From an uncultured Bacteroidales bacterium (GTDB taxonomy: Bacteria; Bacteroidota; Bacteroidia; Bacteroidales; Paludibacteraceae): a stretch of DNA of 25,490 bases. Made by a program: the position numbers and the translations under genes. The notes under the pieces are model-generated. The model saw nothing but the letters and a program-made list of their open reading frames with translations, did no database searches and was not told the origin of the DNA. Below, in pieces: positions 1 through 8,540 of this stretch (its first letter is position 1; each line of letters opens with the position of its first letter). The stretch is from positions 1 to 25,490 of the forward strand of contig CAKUUM010000037.1 of assembly GCA_934692905.1 (NCBI GenBank), read 5' to 3'.

Positions 1-71
1 AATCTCCAATTTGAACATTCTACACAACTCACTATCTTTTGACTGAAAACAACCCTTATATCGAACTCACG

Positions 72-315
72 TTAATTATCACGAATTAACCATTAATTCA
101 CGGACAGTGTGTGAATTAACCAAAACATAGACAACAAGCAAAACTCATTGTGCGTAACAGGCGCACATATTCGTCAACAATTAACCCCAAAAGGAAACAT
201 TAATTATCACGAATTAACCATTAATTCACGGACGGTGTGTGAATTAACCAAAACATAGACAACAAGCAAAACTCATTGTGCGCAACAGGCACACATATTT
301 TCGTCAACAACTAAC
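72..315. repeat. Direct duplication of about 115 bp with an embedded decamer
   Basis: Positions 72-185 and 200-315 are nearly identical (period about 128 bp), with a few substitutions and a 2-bp indel. Each copy holds the decamer GAATTAACCA twice, 30 bp apart (83 and 113; 211 and 241), and a fifth copy sits at 367. In the first site of each copy the decamer is part of a small inverted repeat, GAATTAA-cca-TTAATTC. The rest of 1-453 is AT-rich, and I see no gene or clear terminator in it. It lies downstream of the minus-strand block. Function is unknown; a decayed repeat or a protein-binding cluster are both possible. Confidence 0.85.
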
Positions 316-453
316 AAACACTGACCAACAAACATATATGCCATTCTAAAACATATAATTATCCACGAATTAACCACAAATTACATTATCGGGTACAAGG
401 CTCCACTAATCGCCATTAGATGACAAAGGTGAAAGCAGATTGCTTATCCGTTG

Positions 454-945
454 TTATTGTGTGCGGGTGAAGGAGGAGATGATGTGCTTGTGCTCCGCAT
501 CGCAACAGGACAGCGAGTCGGCGGAGGAGAAGAGAATCCGATAGGCATGGTGGATAAAGACATCACGTGCGTCCATGGTGGCATATTCGTGCAACACCTT
601 GCCCCGCTTCTCCCAACGGAACCAACCATTGCCGTGGTAGTTCAAATCCTCTTCAAAGACATCCTCGCTCTCGTCCCACTCTTTGCCCCAGAAGAGACGT
701 GCGTCCTCGTCATAATCGTCGTAATAGACCTTGTACTGATGCGGGTGGGCGACATTCTGCCACTTGCCGACAATAAGCGAGTCGGCATGCGGTATCTCAA
801 ACTCTGCATAGCCGACCCTATCGGTGGAGCGGATTTTGTTCTCCCTGCCGTGCGACTGAATGTAGTAAACAGTGCCTCCTATTGCCGCAATAACAGCGGC
901 AAGGCACAAGGACAAGATGATTAGGCGGTAGCGGTGGGTGTTCAT
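454..945 (-). CDS. Small membrane-anchored protein, lipocalin-like
   Basis: The 163-aa product has a short basic N-terminus and one hydrophobic segment (about residues 8-28), so it is probably anchored in the inner membrane or carries an uncleaved signal, with the rest outside the cytoplasm. The soluble part has 'SLIVGKWQ' near residues 56-63, then alternating aromatic and charged strands and 'AYRILFSSADSLS' near the end. This pattern recalls small lipocalin-like beta-barrel proteins of Bacteroidales in which 'GKW' opens the barrel, but the match is only general. The ATG overlaps the stop of the transglutaminase-like gene by 4 bp, so the two are translationally coupled and may act together. 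No catalytic motif is visible. The product is hypothetical; the gene itself is well supported by the overlap and the coherent protein. Confidence 0.75.
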   Translation of the reverse strand: MNTHRYRLIILSLCLAAVIAAIGGTVYYIQSHGRENKIRSTDRVGYAEFEIPHADSLIVGKWQNVAHPHQYKVYYDDYDEDARLFWGKEWDESEDVFEEDLNYHGNGWFRWEKRGKVLHEYATMDARDVFIHHAYRILFSSADSLSCCDAEHKHIISSFTRTQ

Positions 946-2576
946 CGGAGAGCAATGATTTGTGCCTGTTGGTTGTTCATACCGGGCATAGTGCGACCCA
1001 CACCGGCATTGATATACGTAGGGTCGCAGACAACATACTTACGGTTGCTATAGGTCAGGTAATCACCATTGACATCTTCGCTAAACGCAACGGCGGTGGC
1101 TAAATGTCCCGGGTAGTAAAGCAAGACAACATCCAAGCCAAGCAGGTCGCGCACAAGGTGCGAAAACAGGATAGCCCTGTCCTCGCAGTCGCAATAGGGA
1201 TAGTAGAGTGTCTCCTGCGCAAAGAAAGCACGGTCGCCGCCCCATATCTCGTCGTCGTAGCCATACTCAAAAGCCGTCTGCACCCAATTGAGCAGAATAC
1301 CTACCGCATCGCGTTCCGTCATGCTGCTGATGGTCTTCCTGAGCGGCGGATAAAGCATATCTTTGACGGATTGCTCGATAGGCGTATTGGCATAGGCTGC
1401 CCAACGTGTGGTCTGATTACCACCGAAACATGCCTGCGGATAGGTATTGAAGAAGTCTATCAGATTCTTGTTCACACAGACGGAGGCAGTAACCCCTTTG
1501 CGTGAGGTCAGTGTCCGTTTGGGTGCAGGGTCATTGCTCAGCAGCGGCAGTTGCGTCATCTGCAGCGAGAGCGATTTCTCCTTCTCGTATTTCGCCTTTG
1601 TGATACGGATTTTGGCGTTCTTTTCTCCACTTATGTCATAGTATTTGGTTCCGTCAAGGGTATAATAGCGCAAGTGGAAGATGTCGTACAGGCTTGCCAC
1701 CAACATATACAACCGTGTATCGCTCATACCGAGACGGATACGATAACCGCTTTGCGTCATGAGGAAGGCTTGCATCAGGACAGCCTCGTTGGTGGTGCCG
1801 TATTGCTTCTCCGTGGCTGCTTGCAACACCTGCATATATGCCCAGTCGCATAACACATTGGCTTTGCGCGCCTTGAGGGCAGTGCTGACCGTGATGTCGT
1901 AGCGGCTGTCGGACAACTGCTTCCACGCATCGGTGATGGCGTCTTCTTTGAGCGCACGGAGGTGGAGATTGTCGTTTGTCGGGAAACCGATTGTGATGAT
2001 TGTCCCGAAATAGCCGATAGACACTCTCTTGCAGGGTTCTTCCTTGGGCTGCACAGGGGCAACAGGTTCGGGCGTCGGTTGGGGTGTAGGCACTACCGCC
2101 ACTTGCGGCTTCACGGCAATGGGAGCAGGCTTGGGAGCAACTTGAGGTTGGGGCGCGGTTTGCTTTGGGGGCGTTGTTGGGGCAGTTTCCTCCTTTGGCT
2201 GCGGTGTATCCGCTTGCGACTTGGGCTTTGCTTTGTCCTGTTGCGGGTTAGATTGCGCGATGCCCTCTTGTGGCTTGGGCTGCGGGGTTGGAGTTGGAAC
2301 AGACTCTTCGTACACTACGGGCGGAAGAGACTTTTCGTTCTTAGGCTGTTCTGCCTCGTGCACAGGGAAAGACTCCCACGCCTGTCGCATAAAGTCGGCA
2401 TACTGCTCATTGGCACGACGGCGGAAGGCATCAAACTCCGCCTGCTTGGAAGCAGAGAACTGATTAAACTTGTCCGTTTGCTGCTGACGAAACTGCTCAA
2501 AGGTGGTTTGCTGGGCGGAGAGGGACAATGGGAGGAATAGTATCCCTATAAAAACAATCTTTCTCATTATACACAT
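942..2576 (-). CDS. Secreted transglutaminase-like cysteine protein with Pro-rich linker
   Basis: The 544-aa product starts with a signal peptide ('IVFIGILFLPLSLSAQ'). A Gln/Phe/Arg-rich helical stretch follows (about 22-75), then a long Pro/Gln/Lys linker (about 80-180), then a globular part. Near the C-terminus are the pieces of a transglutaminase-like papain-fold site: Cys464 in 'CDCEDRA', His491 in 'YPGHLATAV' and Asp518 in 'VCDPTYINAG'. The family includes proteases, amidases and cross-linking enzymes; the substrate cannot be read from sequence, and a cell-wall or surface-protein role is inferred from export. The Met codon at residue 4 is an alternative start that gives a more typical signal peptide. 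The gene overlaps the following 163-aa gene by 4 bp. Its upstream neighbour, the pentapeptide gene, ends 17 bp away. Confidence 0.85.
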   Translation of the reverse strand: MCIMRKIVFIGILFLPLSLSAQQTTFEQFRQQQTDKFNQFSASKQAEFDAFRRRANEQYADFMRQAWESFPVHEAEQPKNEKSLPPVVYEESVPTPTPQPKPQEGIAQSNPQQDKAKPKSQADTPQPKEETAPTTPPKQTAPQPQVAPKPAPIAVKPQVAVVPTPQPTPEPVAPVQPKEEPCKRVSIGYFGTIITIGFPTNDNLHLRALKEDAITDAWKQLSDSRYDITVSTALKARKANVLCDWAYMQVLQAATEKQYGTTNEAVLMQAFLMTQSGYRIRLGMSDTRLYMLVASLYDIFHLRYYTLDGTKYYDISGEKNAKIRITKAKYEKEKSLSLQMTQLPLLSNDPAPKRTLTSRKGVTASVCVNKNLIDFFNTYPQACFGGNQTTRWAAYANTPIEQSVKDMLYPPLRKTISSMTERDAVGILLNWVQTAFEYGYDDEIWGGDRAFFAQETLYYPYCDCEDRAILFSHLVRDLLGLDVVLLYYPGHLATAVAFSEDVNGDYLTYSNRKYVVCDPTYINAGVGRTMPGMNNQQAQIIALR

Positions 2577-2593
2577 TTTTATATAAGTACTCT

Positions 2594-3478
2594 CTATCCT
2601 ACCTGTATAGTAGTTGTTTTACCTGTGGTAGATACGCTATACTTGATACACAGGGAACTCAGATACGTTGTCATAGCCTCTATATCCTTGTTATATTTGC
2701 GGTTGTATTCAAACTTCACGCCCTTAAAATGACAAAATGCCAAATCTTCTCTAATGAAAGTACAATGCAAAAAGCAACTATTTGGGATATGAGACTGAAA
2801 GAATGTAACCCCGTCAAATTTAGTCTTGTAGAATGTTGAACCTATGATATGGCTACTCTGCAAACTTGTATTGCCAAATGTGACATCACGACCATATAAG
2901 TTGTTTATTACAGCTCCTGCCATTTTACAGTCTGTAAAGGAGACATTGTCTTTCATATTACAATCTTGCATGGTAACCCCATTCAATTGGCAGTTTCTGA
3001 ACGTTATTTTCGTGAAATAGCATTCAGAAAACTTACAATTGGTCATTATGGTATCTTCAAAAAGGAAGGAGATTAGTTTCACTCGTCGGAAATGGCAATT
3101 ACTGATATCCTTCTTGTAAGTACCAAAGATACTATCAGAGGAAAACAAGATATGCAATACTTTGTAGAAATTCGCACTATTTGTTTTCGTCTCTGCAAAT
3201 ATGATGCTCTTGGAATCCGCAACCAAGAACATACACAAGATATTACAGATGTCTCGCCGAACTTCTTCGAATTGTTCTGCCAACTTTATCAAAGCCTCAA
3301 TGGCAGGCAACTGCACAATAGGGCTGTCGTCACAAATATCTTTGGCATAGTCCCTTATCAGTGATACCACCTGTTCGTGGGATAAACGCTTTTCCTTATT
3401 GCTATGTTTGCAAACAGACTCTGCGATACTAACAAGGTCTTTTGCAATAGAAATGAGTCCCTCTATAATGCCCAACAT
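2594..3478 (-). CDS. Pentapeptide-repeat protein with N-terminal helical domain
   Basis: The 294-aa product has no signal peptide and is probably cytoplasmic. Residues 1-95 are helical; 'PAIEALIKLAEQFEEVRRDICNIL' resembles the helical region that often precedes pentapeptide repeats (family pattern 'GAIYALERIA'), though weakly. From about 110 to 255 the sequence follows five-residue periodicity with Phe, Leu, Met or Val at the centre and Cys, Asn, Ser or Thr nearby ('CKFSECYFTKITFRNCQLNG', 'VTFGNTSLQSSHIIGSTFYK'), which is the right-handed quadrilateral beta-helix. Such proteins range from gyrase-protecting DNA mimics to scaffolds; nothing here decides between them. Its sequence is visibly richer in A and T than neighbouring genes, which may mean a separate origin. 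It starts 178 bp below the 661-aa lipoprotein gene, so it may have its own promoter. Confidence 0.8.
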   Translation of the reverse strand: MLGIIEGLISIAKDLVSIAESVCKHSNKEKRLSHEQVVSLIRDYAKDICDDSPIVQLPAIEALIKLAEQFEEVRRDICNILCMFLVADSKSIIFAETKTNSANFYKVLHILFSSDSIFGTYKKDISNCHFRRVKLISFLFEDTIMTNCKFSECYFTKITFRNCQLNGVTMQDCNMKDNVSFTDCKMAGAVINNLYGRDVTFGNTSLQSSHIIGSTFYKTKFDGVTFFQSHIPNSCFLHCTFIREDLAFCHFKGVKFEYNRKYNKDIEAMTTYLSSLCIKYSVSTTGKTTTIQVG

Positions 3479-3526
3479 AAGTGATTTGATTTATTTAGTT
3501 GTGCGATATTATTTACTGACAGAATT

Positions 3527-3607
3527 CTATTGTACCTTTCGTACTGCACGGACACGTTTACAATAATTTCCATAAGAATCAGCACTATAGGAGTTTGTAT
3601 CAAACAT
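3527..3607 (-). pseudogene. Remnant resembling a FISUMP/DUF1566 C-terminal tail
   Basis: In the minus frame ending with TAG at 3527-3529 the sequence reads 'YSADSYGNYCKRVRAVRKVQ' and stops. This resembles the closing strand of FISUMP/DUF1566-type surface domains of Bacteroidota, which typically end with a pattern like 'YG.YVRAVR.V'. The reading frame is the one in which the broken 661-aa gene would continue its repeat ('PTIE', 3656-3667), but two consecutive stops at 3623-3628 separate the parts. I read this as the leftover 3' end of a once longer lipoprotein gene after a deletion. The similarity is short and was recognised by eye, so chance remains possible. Confidence 0.45.
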
Positions 3608-3656
3608 GCATAATAATACTAATTACTATATTCTGTATATTGAGTAGGTCGCAGTT

Positions 3657-5642
3657 TCAATAGTCGGATGAGGTAGTGCTATAAACCACGCCGCGTTCTG
3701 TGACAGGGAAACCGCCATCGTCTATTACTTGCCCTCCTGTTGTAATTCTGTCTGTTGTTACATTATCTCCGGGGTCTGTGGTTTCGACAACAGGCAGACC
3801 GTCGGTGGTGGTGACGGACAGGACTTCGCCATACTTGGTGCCTGTGCTGTTGGTGGCATAGGCACGGAGGTAGTAGGTGGTGCTGGCAGAGAGTGAGAGC
3901 AGTGTACAAGAGTAAGAGCCTGTACCCACTCCGCCTGTAGCGTGCATATCTTCTATAGTCGGGTTGGCATTGGTGGAACTATAGCAGAAGCCTCGTTCGG
4001 TGATAGTGAAACCGCCATCAGAGTAAATAGAGCCATGGCAGACAATGCTACTTGCCCTAACCTCGCTCACAGAATCGGAGTACACTTCAGGCAACCCATC
4101 GCCTGTAGTTATGGACGCATCCCAAATACCATATACCGTTCCGGCAGCGTTGGTGGCATACGTACGGATATAATAGGTGGTGTTGAACTCAAGGTCAGCC
4201 AATGTACTTTGGAACAGACCAAGTCCTTTGCCTGCTGTTGTAACTGTGGCATCTTCCAGAGTCGGGCGTCCGGGGGTAGTGCTATAGCAGAAACCGCGAG
4301 CCGTAACAGGAACATCGCAATCCGATAACACTTGGGCGTAGCAGGTGATGGTATTGGCGTTAACCATAATAGAATCCATTTGCACTTCAGCCAGTCCGCT
4401 CAATGTGGAGACCTCAATCTGTTCGCCATACGAGGTGCCCATTTCGTTGGTAGCATAAGCACGAATGAAGTAAGTCTTGCCAAAGTCCAAGTCTTTCAGT
4501 GTACTCTGGTACTTACCCAATCCTTTGCCCGTAGTAGTGAACAAGGCATCCTCTATTGTCGGATACCAGTTAGTGCCATAGCAGAAACCACGTGCCGTAA
4601 CAGGAATATCACAATCGGAGAGAACTTCGCCATAGCAAACCATACTATTGGCTTTGATATTGCTTGCCGGTTCCGTTTTGACGACAGGAAGTCCGTCCAA
4701 CGTTGTGATAATCACTTGTTCGCCATAGGCAGTCTCGGTCGCATTGGTGGCATACGTGCGGACATAGTAGATGGTGTTCTCCCTGAGATTCTTGAGCGTG
4801 CTGGTGAAGACACCCAATCCCGAACCGTCTTCCGTGATTTCGTCATCAATGGTCGGGTCAGGACGCTTGCTCCAACAAGTACCACGTTTGGTAACAGGAA
4901 AACCGCCATCGCTATCAATATGCCCTTTGCATTTGGCTGTATGGGTAGAGACATTATACACAGAATCGGTGGTGACAGTCGCTATTCCCTCTTGCGTGGT
5001 AAACTTGACTTGGTCGCCATAGGCTGTACCCATGGCATTGGTAGCATAAGCACGTACGTAATAGACAGTGTTGCGTTCCAAATCTTTCAGTGAAGATGTG
5101 AAGCCGCCCAAGCCAGTTCCCTCTTTGGTGGACAGGTCGCTGAGGGTAGGATAAGGTGACTTGCCATAGCATATACCGCGAGCCGTGATAGTTCTACGCC
5201 CGTCGGACTCCACACTGCCTCCTGCCACTGCGGCATTGGAGGTGATGTTGGTTACCTGTGCCGTCTTAACCGTGGGGGCAGCGGGACCTTCGACTTCGAT
5301 GGTGCCCAAGTTGATTTCGGGTTGTCCGTAGCCGGGAAGTTCGACTTTCTTGGGGACACAGGTGGAGTCGCCTACCAAGATGTAGTAGTCACCTGATATT
5401 TCAGCCACCTTGACCGTGAGAGTGAAACTACCTTCGGTGTCGGTATGCTCTACGCAATAAACATTGGAGCCATCGGTGAGACGCACCTCCAAATCAGGGA
5501 AAGGGTTGGTAGTGTTGATGTACACCACTTTGCCTGTGTATTTGACAATGTCGTTGAGGTCTTTGTCGCATGCAACAAAGAGAGTACTCATTGCCACCAA
5601 GATGGTGGCAATGAGACCTGAGAGGTAATAACGGGTTCTCAT
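3657..5642 (-). CDS. Surface lipoprotein with FN3-like repeats, 3'-truncated
   Basis: The 661-aa product has a lipoprotein signal with lipobox ending at Cys25 ('LFVAC-DKD'). Residues about 31-120 form a CarboxypepD_reg-like beta sandwich ('TGKVVYI...DTEGSFTLTV'). Five complete repeats of about 98 aa follow from residue 124, each with 'G-[FIT]-CY/W-S', 'PT[IL]-[ED]D', 'G-x-G-x-[FY]-x-STL' and 'TYY-[VI]-R-[AT]-YATN', the FN3-like module common in Bacteroidota surface lipoproteins. A sixth repeat breaks off after 'GVVYSTTSSDY'. In the other two-base-shifted frame the expected 'PTIE' is intact, so the stop comes from a frameshift or deletion. The gene lies 40 bp below the 830-aa lipoprotein gene and is probably the last member of that operon. 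A role in surface binding is inferred; no ligand is evident. Confidence 0.85.
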   Translation of the reverse strand: MRTRYYLSGLIATILVAMSTLFVACDKDLNDIVKYTGKVVYINTTNPFPDLEVRLTDGSNVYCVEHTDTEGSFTLTVKVAEISGDYYILVGDSTCVPKKVELPGYGQPEINLGTIEVEGPAAPTVKTAQVTNITSNAAVAGGSVESDGRRTITARGICYGKSPYPTLSDLSTKEGTGLGGFTSSLKDLERNTVYYVRAYATNAMGTAYGDQVKFTTQEGIATVTTDSVYNVSTHTAKCKGHIDSDGGFPVTKRGTCWSKRPDPTIDDEITEDGSGLGVFTSTLKNLRENTIYYVRTYATNATETAYGEQVIITTLDGLPVVKTEPASNIKANSMVCYGEVLSDCDIPVTARGFCYGTNWYPTIEDALFTTTGKGLGKYQSTLKDLDFGKTYFIRAYATNEMGTSYGEQIEVSTLSGLAEVQMDSIMVNANTITCYAQVLSDCDVPVTARGFCYSTTPGRPTLEDATVTTAGKGLGLFQSTLADLEFNTTYYIRTYATNAAGTVYGIWDASITTGDGLPEVYSDSVSEVRASSIVCHGSIYSDGGFTITERGFCYSSTNANPTIEDMHATGGVGTGSYSCTLLSLSASTTYYLRAYATNSTGTKYGEVLSVTTTDGLPVVETTDPGDNVTTDRITTGGQVIDDGGFPVTERGVVYSTTSSDY

Positions 5643-5682
5643 ATCGATTCTTCGAATCTTTTCTTAATAGTCGGAATACGCT

Positions 5683-8175
5683 CTACATAGAGACATCAAA
5701 CTGAACGACATTCCCGTACACATATTCTTTACCGACACGCACAAAGGCGCAGACATAATAGTGATAAGAACTATGTTGCACCGTTGCTGTAGCAGAGAAG
5801 GAGCCGACACCAGTACCGGGCACCACAACTTTGGTACCATTGCTAACAGTAGGTTCGGAATAAGTACTATACACAAAACCTCTTTGGCTATAAGACGGAG
5901 TGCCTGCGTTTTGAACTGTTCCATTGAACTGCACAGTATATTCAAGGTATGTACCCAATCCTATGTCCACACCCTTGATATCTGTCACGCTACTCGTGTA
6001 CACAACAGGTGCCTCTGTGGTTTGGAATGAAACAACTTGCCCGTAAATTATTTCATTCTCTTGGCGCACAAAGGCACGAACATAGTATGTCTGTCCGCTT
6101 TGAAGACCACTAATCGTCATAGTGTATTTGCCCGTGACACTGCTTACTTCCTCAGCAATGTCGCCCGTCTCTATTGTCGGATCGCTGTGGGTAGCATAAC
6201 AGAAGCCGCGTTCCCAATATTTAGGATCACCAGCAGCCAGCACATTCCCCTGCAATGTAGCCGTCTCGGAAGCCACATTGGTAACTTGTAGCGTTTGTAC
6301 AGAAGCCGTATTCAATATGGTTTGAAATGGTATCACATTGATAGCATACACGGGCTCACCGTTCTGAATAACATAAGCAAGAGCATAATATGTGGTTAGA
6401 GGTTCTAATCCATGAAGAGTATAAGAAAACTCACCAACACCATTACCGCTTACGGGGCATTTGTTGTCCGCTATGGTAGGAGATGAATGTAAGGCATAGC
6501 AGAAACCACGCTCTGTATAGGCAGGATCGCCCTCTACATATACATTGGCAATAAGAGTAGCCTGCGTGGCTGTAACATCAGTTGGAGCGGACATCACAAC
6601 ATGTGGCTCTACCCAAGTGGTAGTAAAGGTGATTTGGTTGCCGTATATAGGTTCTCCGCTCTGTATAACATACGCGCATACGTAATACTGGGTTTGGTGC
6701 TCCAAATCACTAATGGTCAACGAATAATCCCCCACCCCATTGCCACTAACTATACGTTTAGTGTCCGTAATAGTTGGTGAAGAGTGTGTGGCATAGCAGA
6801 AGCCACGTTCCGTATAGGCAGGAGTACCCTCTGTGGATACAAATGCATTCAGAGTGGCACCTGTATAGGTAATATCAGAAGCCGCTGTAGTGGTTACCGC
6901 TGCTACCGTTGTATTGGTACTGAACATCACCATATCACCATACACGTACCCGTCGTTCTGCTTGGCGTAAGCACGAACATAATAGGTACGAGACGCTTGC
7001 AAGTTACCCACAACTACGCTATACGTATTCTCCCGTATATCATCACTTTTAATCACGTCACCATAACCATATTCCACATAGGAGGCTATCGGGTCCGAAT
7101 TGTCTGTATAACAAAAGCCGCGCTCGGAGAAACGAGGTTTTCCGACATTGGGCATGGTAGCATTGAAGACAGCCTTGCCATTGCCATCGGTAACCTCTAT
7201 ATCAGATACGGGGTCTGTAATAACCTTCGTAGCCTCCTCAACAGTCGTGAATGATATTTCATTAGAACTATATGCAATTCCAACTTCGTTGATGGCATAA
7301 GCACGTACGTAATAAGTGGTGTTCTTGAGAAACCTGTTACTACGGTAGTGAAATGTAGAATCAATGGATACCAAGCAAGCGACTTTATTGGCTTCAACAG
7401 TCGGTTGGGGAGTCGTTCCATAAACAAACCCCGCTTCTGTGTAGGCAGGACTGCCTTCAAACTCCATTTTTCCCTCAAAATCCATCAGTTCTGCATTGGA
7501 AACATTCACGAGTATCACCCTTGGGGTTGATTCGCCCAATGCGGTAATAATGAGTTGTTTGCTACCGTTATCTGAGGTAATGTGCAGTGTCGTCATGTTT
7601 TCTGCAGGACGGAGTTTGCTTCTGTCAATAGTTAGCACTAACGCTTGCGTGTCACCTGCTTTCAATGAGTCAGAGGATTTGCTGACACTCTTAATCCATT
7701 CTGCGGTATAGGTGATTTCCCACTTCAATGCGTTCTCTCCGTCATTAAAGATATTGAAAGAGCGGGTAATATCCGCTTTCGTGCCACCGAAATTGAGTGA
7801 ATCAATATCTTCCTTTTTGTCATTCACCACCCGCAATGACGGGGGCAATTTCTCTATCGGTACATCCACTTTGACTATTTGGTCGGCAATTACGGATACA
7901 ATGTTGCTTGTATAGTCAGAGTATCCCGCCTTCGTAACATACAGAGTGTAATTTTGGGGCTCCAACTGCGTAAACTCGAATTGTCCCTCACTGCCCGTAA
8001 CAGACTTTAAGCCTATCGGTAGCAGTTCCACCCATGCCGATGCAACAGGTTCGCCAGTCGTCTTGTCCGCTACCACTCCATACAAACTGCCATAAGTTTC
8101 CACATCGGGGCGCGTACATGACTGATAGTTGAATAACAATCCTATGAAACACAAGATGTAAAGTAGTTTTTTCAT
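5683..8175 (-). CDS. Surface lipoprotein: CarboxypepD-like, BACON-like and six FN3-like repeats
   Basis: The 830-aa product is a lipoprotein (lipobox ending at Cys20, 'NYQSC-TRP'). A CarboxypepD_reg-like domain covers about 30-108 ('GSLYGVVADKTTGEPVASAW', then 'GQFEFTQLEPQNYTLYV'). A BACON-like domain covers about 114-214 ('FNDGENALKWEI', 'AEWIKSVS', 'GDTQALVLTIDRSKL'). Six FN3-like repeats then run to the end, each with 'AYTERGFCYATHSSPT' and 'TYYVRAYV' type landmarks, and the last closes properly with 'YVYGNVVQFDVSM'. BACON domains occur in Bacteroidota carbohydrate- or mucin-associated proteins, so glycan or surface binding is plausible but inferred. The start is 9 bp after the stop of the 110-aa lipoprotein gene, which has the same 'MKKLLY' leader. 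Unlike the downstream 661-aa relative, this gene is intact. Confidence 0.88.
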   Translation of the reverse strand: MKKLLYILCFIGLLFNYQSCTRPDVETYGSLYGVVADKTTGEPVASAWVELLPIGLKSVTGSEGQFEFTQLEPQNYTLYVTKAGYSDYTSNIVSVIADQIVKVDVPIEKLPPSLRVVNDKKEDIDSLNFGGTKADITRSFNIFNDGENALKWEITYTAEWIKSVSKSSDSLKAGDTQALVLTIDRSKLRPAENMTTLHITSDNGSKQLIITALGESTPRVILVNVSNAELMDFEGKMEFEGSPAYTEAGFVYGTTPQPTVEANKVACLVSIDSTFHYRSNRFLKNTTYYVRAYAINEVGIAYSSNEISFTTVEEATKVITDPVSDIEVTDGNGKAVFNATMPNVGKPRFSERGFCYTDNSDPIASYVEYGYGDVIKSDDIRENTYSVVVGNLQASRTYYVRAYAKQNDGYVYGDMVMFSTNTTVAAVTTTAASDITYTGATLNAFVSTEGTPAYTERGFCYATHSSPTITDTKRIVSGNGVGDYSLTISDLEHQTQYYVCAYVIQSGEPIYGNQITFTTTWVEPHVVMSAPTDVTATQATLIANVYVEGDPAYTERGFCYALHSSPTIADNKCPVSGNGVGEFSYTLHGLEPLTTYYALAYVIQNGEPVYAINVIPFQTILNTASVQTLQVTNVASETATLQGNVLAAGDPKYWERGFCYATHSDPTIETGDIAEEVSSVTGKYTMTISGLQSGQTYYVRAFVRQENEIIYGQVVSFQTTEAPVVYTSSVTDIKGVDIGLGTYLEYTVQFNGTVQNAGTPSYSQRGFVYSTYSEPTVSNGTKVVVPGTGVGSFSATATVQHSSYHYYVCAFVRVGKEYVYGNVVQFDVSM

Positions 8176-8184
8176 TGCTTTTTA

Positions 8185-8517
8185 TTATTCTTTTTTTAAT
8201 GCAAATGTCACTTCGGAACTCTCCCCAGGGGCTAGTTTCACTGTTTTCCTGTCGGAACGATACCCTAATGCTTGTGCGGTAATGGTATATTGTAGCGGGT
8301 CTAATTCTTCTTCAAAATTAAACGCCCCATCGCTACCTGTATAGCAACTCCTACCACCGGGTTGTAATGTAAGCATAGCACCTTGAATAGGGGAAAACGA
8401 TGCTGAATCATATACGGTGCCATAAATCGTAACCCCTGTAACAACAACCCTTTTCTTACATCCCACGAACAATAGTAAACAACAGCATATTACTGCCAAA
8501 TACAATAACTTTTTCAT
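8185..8517 (-). CDS. Small lipoprotein, one CarboxypepD_reg-like domain
   Basis: The 110-aa product has a lipoprotein signal with Cys20 ('LLLFVGC-KKR'). The mature part is almost entirely one CarboxypepD_reg-like beta sandwich: 'IYGTVYDSASFSPIQGAMLTL', 'YTGSDGAFNFEEEL', 'QYTITAQALGYRS', ending 'VTFALKKE'. The same module opens the two larger downstream lipoproteins, but here it stands alone, so it could be an accessory or a shortened paralogue. It lies 23 bp after the DUF5683-like gene and 9 bp before the 830-aa lipoprotein gene, consistent with one operon. No enzymatic residues are visible. Confidence 0.85.
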   Translation of the reverse strand: MKKLLYLAVICCCLLLFVGCKKRVVVTGVTIYGTVYDSASFSPIQGAMLTLQPGGRSCYTGSDGAFNFEEELDPLQYTITAQALGYRSDRKTVKLAPGESSEVTFALKKE

Positions 8518-8540
8518 TGTGACAAAATCTCCTTATTTGA

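Noticed and set aside
451..924. A 157-codon plus-strand frame opposite the small membrane protein
   Set aside because: The minus frame has a membrane segment, a lipocalin-like pattern and a coupled start; the plus frame has no context.
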